In this document: positions 15,839 through 23,739 of the stretch, in pieces
Layout: each line of letters opens with the position of its first letter
How positions within the stretch are numbered: position 1 is the first letter of the stretch
Assembly: GCF_008122505.1 (NCBI RefSeq)
Contig: NZ_VSSB01000001.1
Coordinates: forward strand, 2,526,891-2,590,890
Source: Agromyces mariniharenae
GTDB taxonomy: Bacteria > Actinomycetota > Actinomycetes > Actinomycetales > Microbacteriaceae
DNA length: 64,000 nt
Direction: 5' to 3'
The notes under the pieces: model-generated
Seen by the model: the letters and a program-made list of their open reading frames with translations, nothing else
Told to the model about the DNA's origin: nothing
Database searches by the model: none
Program-made: the position numbers and the translations under genes

Positions 15839-17104
15839 ATGGCCGACGCGCTCTGGTGGTTGCCGTCCCTGGTCGTGTTCGGCGCCGCGGCGGTGGCGCT
15901 CGTCGCCGGGGCTGTGGGGTTCCGTCGCCTGGGCGCGCGGCGCGAGCGCGCGGAGCTCGGCGACGGACGCGCCCTCGAGGTGCGGGCGAAGGGCCTCATC
16001 GTCCAGGCCGACAACGCCGTGCGCGACGCCGACCGGGAGGTCGCGTTCGCCGAGGCGCAGTTCGGGCCGGCGGTCGCACGTGACGTGCGGACGGCGCTCG
16101 AGGCGGCGCGCGGGCGGCTCCGCGAGGCATTCCTGCTGCAGCAGCGGCTCGACGACGTCGCCCCCTCCAGCGCCGCGGAGCGCCGCACGTGGAGCAGTCG
16201 GATCGTCGACCTCTGCGAGTCGGCGCTGCACGAGCTCGACGAAGCGGATGCCGCGCTCGCAGCACGGCGCCGGGCTGAACGGGGAGCCCGCGACGACGTG
16301 CCCGCCCTGCGTGCGGATGCCGCGCGCCTCGAGCGCCGTCGTGCGGAGGCGGAGGCGGGGCTCGAGCGGCTCGGCACGCGGTTCACGCCGTCGGCGCTCG
16401 GCGTTGCACGGGCGGCGGCCTCACGGGCCGCGTCGGCGGTCTCGGGCGCGACCTCGGCGCTCGACGGCGCCGAGCGGCTGCTCGCAGGGACCGAGCCCGC
16501 AGCCGACACGCTCGCGACGGCGGCGGACCTGCTCGATCGCGCCGGCCGGGACCTCGCGGTCGTCGAGGGCATCGAGCTCGAACTCGCCGCCGCCCAGGAG
16601 GACGCCGCGACGCAGGCCACGGCGCTCGACGCCGACCTCGTGGCCGCGCGTGGCGAGCGCGACGCGCAGGAGGACGCCGATGCCCAGCAGGCCCTCGGCG
16701 CGGCGATCGCCGAGGCGTCGGCCGTGCTCGCCGCACGCGGCGACGTCGCGGGCGACCCGTTCGCCGACCGCGACCGGATCCGCGCCGCCCTCGACCGACT
16801 CGAGGTGGCGCGGGCCGCTGCCCGGAACGCGCAGGGTCGGCTCGACGGAGCGCGCGGCGCACTGGGTGGTGCGATCGCGATCGCGGAGAGCCAGGCGCGT
16901 GTCGCCCGCGCCGCGATCGACCGGGCGGGTCCGCGCGTCGGGGCGGACGCCCGCACCCGTCTCGCCGAGGCCGAGCGGCAGCTCGTCATCGCACGCCAGG
17001 AGCCCGATCCCGTGGCCGCGCTCGATGCCGCGCGGCGGGCCGCCGCCCGCGCGAACGACGCGGAGGCGCTCGCCGCGTACGACACGCTCGGCGACGGGCG
17101 CTAG
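15839..17104 (+). CDS. Membrane-anchored coiled-coil protein (TPM-protein tail-like)
   Basis: A 421-residue protein with one N-terminal transmembrane segment (~5-27) followed by ~390 residues of Ala/Arg/Glu/Asp-rich helix with heptad character. The composition and motifs (KGLIVQADNAVRDADREVAFAEAQFG, LREAFLLQQRLDD) recall the C-terminal coiled-coil half of actinobacterial TPM-domain proteins. The N-terminal TPM domain and signal peptide are missing. It may be a TPM-less paralog, possibly with a cell-envelope role. The start is the ATG at 15839. Confidence 0.75.
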   Translation: MADALWWLPSLVVFGAAAVALVAGAVGFRRLGARRERAELGDGRALEVRAKGLIVQADNAVRDADREVAFAEAQFGPAVARDVRTALEAARGRLREAFLLQQRLDDVAPSSAAERRTWSSRIVDLCESALHELDEADAALAARRRAERGARDDVPALRADAARLERRRAEAEAGLERLGTRFTPSALGVARAAASRAASAVSGATSALDGAERLLAGTEPAADTLATAADLLDRAGRDLAVVEGIELELAAAQEDAATQATALDADLVAARGERDAQEDADAQQALGAAIAEASAVLAARGDVAGDPFADRDRIRAALDRLEVARAAARNAQGRLDGARGALGGAIAIAESQARVARAAIDRAGPRVGADARTRLAEAERQLVIARQEPDPVAALDAARRAAARANDAEALAAYDTLGDGR

Positions 17105-17145
17105 CCGCCACTCCCTCGCGGCGTCGTGCCCTCCGGATCATCGAT

Positions 17146-17214
17146 GCAGGAAGTTCCGAGCGACACGCCGGTCGATGGGGCCCTCCGCGCGGCGCGTCGC
17201 TCGGAAGTTCCTGC
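17146..17214. repeat. Imperfect long inverted repeat, intergenic
   Basis: Arms GCAGGAAGTTCCGAGCGAC (17146-17164) and GTCGCTCGGAAGTTCCTGC (17196-17214) match with one mismatch across 19 positions. They extend to ~24 with a second mismatch, around a 31-base centre. It lies between two co-directional genes, 42 bases after one stop and ~90 before the next start. Confidence 0.8.
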
Positions 17215-17304
17215 AGACAGCTCTCCGCAGGTCTCGGGAGGGACGGCACGGCACGGCACGACCGCCCGCAGAGGTCGACGTCGACGGCGGGGTAGCCTGT
17301 CGCG

Positions 17305-17892
17305 GTGAGCGAGACGAGGGCGCCGTACGGGCAGGCGAAGTACCAGGTCCGACTCGACTGGGGTGCGACGGGGGCTGAGCGCATCGTGCCGGGTGCGCAC
17401 GTCGCGGTCGTCGTCGACGTGCTGCCGTCGCCCGACGGCGAGGCGATCGCCGCCGCGCTGGCCGGACGCGACCTCGTCGTGCTCGAGGGCTCGCTGCGCA
17501 ACCGGAGTGCGGTGGCGCGCCGCATCCTCGAGCTGCAGGAGGAGCGCGGGGAGCGGCTCATGGTCGCGATCGTGGCCGCGGGCGAACGGACGGGCGGACG
17601 CGCCGGCTCCGAGGTCGGCGGCAGCGACGCGCACTCCGACGCCGTGCGCTTCGCCGTCGAGGACCAGCTCGGCGCCGGCGCGATCGTGGACGCGCTCATC
17701 GCCCTCGGCATCGACCACACGTCGCCCGAGGCCGCGGTGGCGTGCGCCGCGTTCGAGGGCCTGCGGCACGCGGCCGTGCACCTCATCGGCGCGTCGGCGA
17801 GCGGCGCCGAGCTCGTCGCGCAGGGCCGGCGACCCGAGGTCCGCGCCGCGACCGAGGTCGACGCGTCCGACGAGGTGCCGTCGGTCGGCTGA
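17305..17892 (+). CDS. 2-phosphosulfolactate phosphatase (ComB)-like protein
   Basis: A 195-residue protein with the ComB-type opening KYQVRLDWG, VVVDVLPS with an Asp in the first strand, a central GERLMVAIVAAGER and a C-terminal helix. ComB in methanogens is a Mg-dependent phosphatase in coenzyme M synthesis. Actinobacterial relatives of this length have no known pathway, so sulfolactate chemistry is doubtful here. The start is GTG 17305. Confidence 0.75.
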   Translation: MSETRAPYGQAKYQVRLDWGATGAERIVPGAHVAVVVDVLPSPDGEAIAAALAGRDLVVLEGSLRNRSAVARRILELQEERGERLMVAIVAAGERTGGRAGSEVGGSDAHSDAVRFAVEDQLGAGAIVDALIALGIDHTSPEAAVACAAFEGLRHAAVHLIGASASGAELVAQGRRPEVRAATEVDASDEVPSVG

Positions 17893-17965
17893 TCGGCGAG
17901 CAGGGTCGCGGCAGCGCCGTAGCCCGCCGCCGGCTGATCGACCGACCGGCGCAGGGCCGGCGCGC

Positions 17966-18673
17966 TCAGCTGCTCGAGTCGTCCTTCTCGGGCAGGTAGG
18001 GCTCGATCGCCGCGGCCAGCTTCGCGGGCGTCATCGACTGCAGCCACACATGGCCGGGGCCGTGCAGCTGCGCGAGCATGAGCGAGTCGCCGAAGAACTT
18101 GTTCTTCACGCCCTTCACGGTGGCGAACTCGAGCGGCATCTCGGCGCGGAACATCGCGAGGTGCCCGGGGTGGATGAGCAGCGACTGCCCGGCCTGCAGG
18201 TCGTACTCGACGAGCTCGCCGGCGAGTTGCACCCAGGCGGTCCCGTTGCCGGTGAGCTTCTGGAAGACGACGCCCGCGCCGCCGAAGATGCCCGCGCCGA
18301 GCTTCTTCTGCAGGCCCACCGAGACCACGACGCCGTGGGTGCTCGCCATGTAGGAGCCCGACTGGATCATGAACTCGTCGGACGGGTCGATGCGCAGCTC
18401 GCGGATCGTGCCGGGCAGCTGCGCCGCGAACGCAACGAACCCGCCGCCCTGCGGCGCGGTGTACTCCGTGAGGAAGAGCTGGCCGCCGCCGAGGACGCGC
18501 TTCAGGCTGCTCATGAACCCGCCCTGGCCGCCACTGCCGTGGGCGGTCGACGTGTCCATGCGGAATCCGTTGGTGAGCCAGGAGACGTCGCCGCCTTCGG
18601 CGACGATCTGCTCCCCCTGGGCGAGGGTGAGCTCGAGGATGGGCATGGTGGTTCCGACGATCTTGGGCTCCAT
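17966..18673 (-). CDS. AIM24/TIGR00266 family protein
   Basis: A 235-residue beta-rich protein of the AIM24 family: GDVSWLTNGFRMDTSTAHG, an internal LFLTEYTAPQGGGFVAFA strand region, AGELVEYDLQAGQSLLIHPGH, and KNKFFGDSL near the C-terminus. Mitochondrial AIM24 is an inner-membrane organiser; the bacterial role is unknown. The start is the ATG at 18673. Confidence 0.92.
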   Translation of the reverse strand: MEPKIVGTTMPILELTLAQGEQIVAEGGDVSWLTNGFRMDTSTAHGSGGQGGFMSSLKRVLGGGQLFLTEYTAPQGGGFVAFAAQLPGTIRELRIDPSDEFMIQSGSYMASTHGVVVSVGLQKKLGAGIFGGAGVVFQKLTGNGTAWVQLAGELVEYDLQAGQSLLIHPGHLAMFRAEMPLEFATVKGVKNKFFGDSLMLAQLHGPGHVWLQSMTPAKLAAAIEPYLPEKDDSSS

Positions 18674-18814
18674 GGCCGCACGGTACCAGCGGATGCCCCG
18701 CGCGGCCGGGCCATCCGGAGGGAAGCCGCCGCTTCGACCGAGACCGGTCGAAGTCGCTGCGGTCCGCGAGCCGGTCGACGGATGCCGCGGCCGATGTCGT
18801 GCCGACCCGGAGGC

Positions 18815-19429
18815 TCAGGCCGCCGCGCGGTCCGCCTTCCGGGCACGGGCCCGGTGCGCGCGCACCTTCGCACGGTTGCCGCAGCGCTGCATCGAGCACC
18901 ACCGCCGGGTGGCCGCCCGCGAGGTGTCGAGGTAGACGATGCCGCAGTCGCCGCTGCACTCGCGGATGCGGTCGGCGTTGGCCTGGTCGAACAGGTCGAC
19001 CGCGTCGCGGGCGATCGTCGAGAGCGCCTGCCCGACGGTCTGCACCGAGCGGCCGGCCTGTCGGGAGCCGCCGGCCAGCACGGGCGGGATGTCGGGCGTC
19101 GCCGCGTAGAGGTTCACGAGGTCGATGTCCTGCGCCCGCACGTCGTCGCCGCGCGCGGCGGCGAACGCCATGCGCCCGATCGCGTCGCGCAGCGAGATCG
19201 CGTCGAACAGGTCGCGCGACCGGGCCGTGCCGACGGCCACGGGGAACCGGTCGCGGAGCCACGTGGTGAGGTCGTCGGGCGCGTGCAGCCGCTCCCAGGC
19301 TGGGTTGCCGCCCATGGCGCCCGTGTAGGCGAAGTCGAGCGCGAACGATCCCGAGTCGAACCACCAGCGCACTCCCTCGGCCGACGTGAACCACTGTCCG
19401 ACGGGGATGGAGACGGTGGAGACGGGCAT
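18815..19429 (-). CDS. CGNR zinc-finger (ABATE-domain) regulator
   Basis: A 204-residue protein. The N-terminal ~140 residues form the ABATE domain (WFDSGSFALDFAYTGAMGG, LRDAIGRMAFAAARGD). The C-terminus carries the CGNR zinc finger: CSGDC, then YLDTSRAATRRWCSM, then RCGNRAKVRAHR. This family is thought to consist of stress-related transcription regulators. The ATG at 19429 gives the usual length; an upstream ATG (19501) adds an unrelated segment. Confidence 0.93.
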   Translation of the reverse strand: MPVSTVSIPVGQWFTSAEGVRWWFDSGSFALDFAYTGAMGGNPAWERLHAPDDLTTWLRDRFPVAVGTARSRDLFDAISLRDAIGRMAFAAARGDDVRAQDIDLVNLYAATPDIPPVLAGGSRQAGRSVQTVGQALSTIARDAVDLFDQANADRIRECSGDCGIVYLDTSRAATRRWCSMQRCGNRAKVRAHRARARKADRAAA

Positions 19430-19529
19430 GGGGGAACCATCCTCGGACGTCGCGGACGCCGCATCCGCGCTGCTGGGGAGGACGCATGCGCCGGCGGGCA
19501 TGCGCTCGACGGCCCGGCCGACTCGGCGG

Positions 19530-20027
19530 TCAGCCGGCTGCCGCGCTCGCGGCCCGCCGCCGCACCGCAGGCGTGATCTCGCGATGACGCCAGACGATGA
19601 GGTTCGCCCGATCGAAGCCGCGACGGCACAGACCGCAGCTCAGGGGGCGCTGGGGTTCACGGTAGCGGAAATGCTCGTGCCCCGCCGGGCAGCGACCCAC
19701 CCACGGCGCCAACTCGTGCGCGACCTCGCCGTCGTGCGTGCGCCGGCCGACGTAGCCGAGGTCGGCCGCGATGGTCGCCCACTTCGGCCCGTGCCCGGCG
19801 CGCGGGCCGGCCACGGCGTGCGCGACCTCGTGCAGCAGGATCTGGTGGATCTCGTCGTCGTCGTAGCGGGCGGCGAGGTAGCGCGACACCGAGATGTGCT
19901 TGGCCGTGTAGTTGCACAGGCCGGCGCGCTTCTTCGCGTTGTCGAAGCCGAAGCTCCACACCGCGGCATCGAGGTGCAGGACGATGAGGGCCTCCGCCCA
20001 CCGCCGAACCCGCTCGAGATCCGCCAT
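19530..20027 (-). CDS. SprT-like zinc metallopeptidase-fold protein
   Basis: A 165-residue protein with the SprT-like metal site HEVAH (residues 66-70) preceded by DDDEIHQILL, and FGFDNAKKRAGLC upstream. It ends with a possible zinc ribbon (RCPAGH, CGLCRRGF). Related Spartan/SprT domains cleave DNA-protein crosslinks, but the small bacterial forms are not well characterised. The ATG at 20027 begins the domain. Confidence 0.9.
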   Translation of the reverse strand: MADLERVRRWAEALIVLHLDAAVWSFGFDNAKKRAGLCNYTAKHISVSRYLAARYDDDEIHQILLHEVAHAVAGPRAGHGPKWATIAADLGYVGRRTHDGEVAHELAPWVGRCPAGHEHFRYREPQRPLSCGLCRRGFDRANLIVWRHREITPAVRRRAASAAAG

Positions 20028-20145
20028 GGGATGAGGATAGCCCTGCCCGCCGACGTGGCGGCGGAGGCGCTGGCCCCCGAACGGGGCCGCGTTTCGCACC
20101 CGTTTCCGGGCCTTTCGGGTCTTCCGGGCCGGGTCGTGGCGGCCG

Positions 20146-21357
20146 CTAGCCCGCCGGCGCGAGCCGCACCCGGTAGAGGCGGTCGTCGCCGTCGGAAGGC
20201 GAGCCGCGCCCGTCGGTGTTGTTGGAGATGAACCAGAGCTCGCCGTCGGGTCCCGCCGTCACGTCGCGCAGCCGCCCGAGCTCGCCGGTGAACCACGGCG
20301 TCGCGGTGAGCGCGCCGCCTGCGGTCGCGGGGGCGATGGTCCAGAGCCGCTGGCCGCGAAGCGCGGCGAGGAAGAGGGTGTCGCCGACGATCGCGAGCCC
20401 GCTCGGGCTGGCCTCCGACGTCGACCACTGCTGCACCGGGTCGACGAAGCGCGAGTCCCCGGCCCGCCCCTCCACGACCGGCCACCCGTAGTTCGCGCCG
20501 GGCTCGATGCGGTTGAGCTCGTCCCAGGTGTTCTGGCCGAACTCGGCGGCCCAGAGGTCGCCGTTCGCGTCCCACGCGATGCCCTGCGGGTTGCGGTGCC
20601 CGTACGACCAGGTGAGGTTGCCGAACGGGTTCCCGGGCGCCGCCTGCCCCTCGGGCGTCATCCGCAGGATCTTGCCCGAGAGCGAGCCGGGATCTTGCGC
20701 AGCATCGCGGTTCCCGGCGTCGCCCGCGGTGGCGTAGAGGAACCCGTCGGGCCCGAAGGCGATCCGCCCGCCGTCGTGGTTGCCCGCCTTCGGGATGCCC
20801 GTGAGCACGTCCTCGGGGGCGCCGAGGCCGAGCGACCCGGGCGCGCCGGTGAGGGGCATCCGCACGATGCGGTTGTCGGATGCCGCGGTGAAGTACGCGT
20901 AGACGTAGGCGGGGCCGTCGTCATCGCCGTCCGTCGGGCGGAGCGCGAGGCCCATCAGGCCGCCCTCGCCGCCGGGGACGACGCCCGGCACGGTCGCCGC
21001 GACCCGCAGCGACCCGTCGCCGAGCACTTCGACGATGTTCGCCGTGTCGCGCTCGCTCACGAGCACGCCGCCGCCGGGCAGCCGGAGGATCGACCACGGC
21101 GCCTGCAGCCCCTGCGCGACGACCTCGACGCCGCCGCTCGGCAGCAGCACGGGCGGCGGGCCCGACGGGGTCGGAGGCTCCGAGGCGGTCGGCGACGCGG
21201 GCGTGCCGGGCGGCGTCGACGGCAGCGGGCTGCGCTCGGGCGCGCCGACGCACGCGACGAGCACGGCGACCGCGACGAGGGCGACGGATGCCGCGGCCGC
21301 GGCGCTCCGGGCACCGGATCGACGCCCTCGGCGTCGCGTACGTACCGCGTTCGGCAT
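20146..21357 (-). CDS. PQQ-dependent sugar dehydrogenase-like lipoprotein
   Basis: A 403-residue protein. A twin-Arg-rich N-terminus and hydrophobic core end in a lipobox (LVAC, Cys36), then a Pro/Thr linker (~40-72). A GSDH/SGL-type beta-propeller follows: QGLQAPWSILRLPGGGVLVSERD, GEGGLMGLAL, KAGNHDGGRIAFGPDGFLY, SYGHRNPQGIAWDANG, and FGQNTWDELNRIEPGANYGWP. It should act outside the membrane on sugars with PQQ if the cofactor is available. Catalytic details cannot be confirmed by eye. Confidence 0.93.
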   Translation of the reverse strand: MPNAVRTRRRGRRSGARSAAAAASVALVAVAVLVACVGAPERSPLPSTPPGTPASPTASEPPTPSGPPPVLLPSGGVEVVAQGLQAPWSILRLPGGGVLVSERDTANIVEVLGDGSLRVAATVPGVVPGGEGGLMGLALRPTDGDDDGPAYVYAYFTAASDNRIVRMPLTGAPGSLGLGAPEDVLTGIPKAGNHDGGRIAFGPDGFLYATAGDAGNRDAAQDPGSLSGKILRMTPEGQAAPGNPFGNLTWSYGHRNPQGIAWDANGDLWAAEFGQNTWDELNRIEPGANYGWPVVEGRAGDSRFVDPVQQWSTSEASPSGLAIVGDTLFLAALRGQRLWTIAPATAGGALTATPWFTGELGRLRDVTAGPDGELWFISNNTDGRGSPSDGDDRLYRVRLAPAG

Positions 21358-21404
21358 GCGACCTCCCCATCCCAGTGTGCGCGCTGCTTCGGCAGAATGG
21401 GAGC

Positions 21405-22166
21405 ATGACGCCTGGGATCGACCTCAACAGCGACCTCGGCGAGTCCTTCGGGGCGTGGCGGGTCGGCGACGACGAGGCGATGTTCGCGATCGTCTCGAGC
21501 GCCAACGTCGCGTGCGGCTACCACGCCGGCGACGCCCTGACGATGGCCGAGAGCGCCGGCCGCGCGGTGCGCCACGGCGTCGCCCTCGGCGCCCACCCCG
21601 GCTACCGCGACCTCGTCGGCTTCGGGCGCCGCGCGCTCGACACGAGCCCGGCCGAGATCGCCGCCGAGCTCCTCGTGCAGCTCGGCGCGCTCGACGGCGT
21701 CGCCCGCGGCGCGGGCACGCGCGTGCGTTACGTCAAGGCGCACGGCGCGCTCTACCACCGGCTGTCCGCCGACGAGCGCGCCGCCCACGCGTTCGCGGAG
21801 GCCGTCGCCCGCTACGACCCGACCCTCCCCGTGCTCGGTCCGCCCTACAGCCGGCTCGAACGGGCAGCCGATGCCGCGGGCCTGCGCTTCGCCCGCGAGG
21901 CCTTCGTCGACCGCGGCTACGTCGCCGACGGCTCGCTCGTGCCGCGCGGCGAGCCGGGCGCCGTCGTCGACGACCCCGCGGCTGCTGCCGACCGCGCGCT
22001 GGAGCTCGCCGAGACGGGCGGCCTCACCGCCGACGACGGCAGCCGCGTCGAGCTGTCTCCCGACTCGCTGTGCCTGCACGGGGACACCCCGGGCGCCGTG
22101 GCCATGGCCCGCGCCGTGCGCGACGCGCTCCAGGGTGCGGGTGTCGAGATCCGGTCGTTCGCATGA
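21405..22166 (+). CDS. pxpA: 5-oxoprolinase subunit PxpA
   Basis: A 253-residue LamB/YcsF protein: IDLNSDLGESFG at the N-terminus, SSANVACGYHAGD (~30-42), GAHPGYRDLVGFGRR (~61-75) and VKAHGALYH (~109-117). With PxpB and PxpC it forms the ATP-dependent prokaryotic 5-oxoprolinase, which opens pyroglutamate to glutamate. The three genes are in the order A-B-C and overlap by four bases each (ATGA). Confidence 0.96.
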   Translation: MTPGIDLNSDLGESFGAWRVGDDEAMFAIVSSANVACGYHAGDALTMAESAGRAVRHGVALGAHPGYRDLVGFGRRALDTSPAEIAAELLVQLGALDGVARGAGTRVRYVKAHGALYHRLSADERAAHAFAEAVARYDPTLPVLGPPYSRLERAADAAGLRFAREAFVDRGYVADGSLVPRGEPGAVVDDPAAAADRALELAETGGLTADDGSRVELSPDSLCLHGDTPGAVAMARAVRDALQGAGVEIRSFA

Positions 22167-22795
22167 GCCGCCGACTGCTCCCGAGCGGCGACGCGGCCCT
22201 GCTCGTCGAGTGCGACTCGCTCGAGGAGGTGCTCGCGCTGCACGACGCGCTCGCCGCCGACCCGCGCCTGGGCGTGGTCGAGCTCGTGCCGGCCGCCCGC
22301 ACGATCCTCGTCGCGGTCGACCCCACGCGACTGCCGCTCGAGTCCGCGGCGACGTGGGTGCGTCGCATCCCGGCCGAGGCGGGCTCGCGGGTCGCCGGCG
22401 CCGCGGCCGACCCGGTCGTCATCCCGGTGACCTACGACGGCGAGGACCTCTCCGTCACGGCGACGCTCCTGGCCGTCTCGCCCGAGGCGCTCGTCGCGGC
22501 GCACACCGCGGCCGAGTGGCGCGTCGCGTTCGTCGGCTTCGCACCGGGCTTCGGCTACCTCGTGAGCGACGACTGGCCGTTCGAGGTCCCCCGGCTCGAT
22601 GCCCCGCGTCCGCGCGTGCCCGCCGGCTCGGTCGCCGTCGCCGGTGCGTTCGGCGGCGTGTACCCGCGGCAGAGCCCGGGCGGCTGGCGGCTCATCGGGC
22701 GCACCGACGCGACCCTGTGGGACCCCGAGGCGGACGAGCCCGCGCTGCTGGCTCCGGGCCGTCGCGTGCGCTTCGAGGCGATCGGCTCGGCATGA
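22163..22795 (+). CDS. pxpB: 5-oxoprolinase subunit PxpB
   Basis: A 210-residue KipI-like (allophanate hydrolase subunit 1) protein: RLLPSGDAALLVE, then VTYDGEDL, AFVGFAPGFGYL (~124-135), PRLDAPRPRVPAGSVAVAG and YPRQSPGGWRLIGRT. It partners PxpC in the ATP-using part of 5-oxoprolinase. The start ATG overlaps the pxpA stop. Confidence 0.96.
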   Translation: MSRRLLPSGDAALLVECDSLEEVLALHDALAADPRLGVVELVPAARTILVAVDPTRLPLESAATWVRRIPAEAGSRVAGAAADPVVIPVTYDGEDLSVTATLLAVSPEALVAAHTAAEWRVAFVGFAPGFGYLVSDDWPFEVPRLDAPRPRVPAGSVAVAGAFGGVYPRQSPGGWRLIGRTDATLWDPEADEPALLAPGRRVRFEAIGSA

Positions 22796-23661
22796 CCGGC
22801 CTGCGCGTCGAGCACCCGGGCGCCTCGGCGCTCGTGGAGGACCTCGGCCGCCCGGGCCTCGCGCACCTCGGCGTCCCGGCTTCGGGTGCGCTCGACCGCG
22901 GCGCGCTGACGCTCGGGAACCGGCTCGTCGGCAACCCCGACGGCGCGGCCGCGCTCGAGGTGCTCGTCGGCGGCCTCCGTGCCCGGTTCGAGGGCGAGGC
23001 GTGGTTCGCGGTCACGGGCGCGTGGGGCCCGGTCACGCTCGACGGGCGGCCGGTCGCGCCGTACGCGGCGGCTCGGGCGCGCGACGGCGCGGTGCTCGAG
23101 CTCGGCACGGCGGCGCGCGGCATCCGCTACGTGCTCGCGGTGCGCGGCGGCCTCGACGTGCCGCCCGTGCTCGGATCCCGATCGCGCGACACGCTCGCCG
23201 CGATCGGCCCCGAACCCGTGGTTGCGGGACAGGTGCTGGCGATCGGGCCGGAGCCCGCGGCATCCGTGCCCGTGATCGACCAGGACGTCGCGTTCCCGCC
23301 GCCGCAGGACGCGGTGCGGCTGTCGCTCCTGCCGGGCCCGCGCGCCGACTGGTTCACGGATGCCGCGCGCGCCGCCCTGTTCGAACGGCCCTGGCGCGTC
23401 TCGGAGCAGGCCGACCGCATCGGCGTCCGGCTCGTGGGGCCGGCGCTCGAGCGACAGCGCCCGGGGGAGCTCGCGAGCGAGGCGACCGTGCCGGGCTCGA
23501 TGCAGGTCGCGGGCGACGGGCAACCGACGATCCTGCTCGCGGACCGGCCGGTCACGGGCGGCTATCCCGTCATCGCGATCCTCGATCCGGGCTCGCTGGA
23601 TGCGATGGCGCAGGTGCGTCCGGGGCAGGAGGTGCGGTTCCGGCACGCGCACCGGAGCTGA
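22792..23661 (+). CDS. pxpC: 5-oxoprolinase subunit PxpC
   Basis: A 289-residue KipA-like (allophanate hydrolase subunit 2) protein: LVEDLGRPGLAHLGVPASGA (~15-34), then NRLVGNPDGAAALEV, YVLAVRGGLDVPPVLGSRSRDT (two segments) and the C-terminal ILDPGSLDAMAQVRPGQEVRF. It completes the pxpABC operon and ends before the GHL10 gene, whose own ribosome binding site and small dyad suggest separate transcription. Confidence 0.96.
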   Translation: MTGLRVEHPGASALVEDLGRPGLAHLGVPASGALDRGALTLGNRLVGNPDGAAALEVLVGGLRARFEGEAWFAVTGAWGPVTLDGRPVAPYAAARARDGAVLELGTAARGIRYVLAVRGGLDVPPVLGSRSRDTLAAIGPEPVVAGQVLAIGPEPAASVPVIDQDVAFPPPQDAVRLSLLPGPRADWFTDAARAALFERPWRVSEQADRIGVRLVGPALERQRPGELASEATVPGSMQVAGDGQPTILLADRPVTGGYPVIAILDPGSLDAMAQVRPGQEVRFRHAHRS

Positions 23662-23702
23662 GCACCATCTCGGAAACAACGCTTCACAAGCGTCGGTGAG
23701 TA

Positions 23703-23717
23703 TGGAAGTATCTTCCA
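23703..23717. promoter_or_regulatory. Small dyad upstream of the GHL10 gene
   Basis: TGGAAG (23703-23708) and CTTCCA (23712-23717) around TAT form a short inverted repeat 23 bases before the start codon. It overlaps the likely transcription start, so it may be an operator. The ribosome binding site GGAGG follows at ~23731-23735. Confidence 0.3.
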
Positions 23718-23739
23718 AACCGACCTGCTTGGAGGATCG

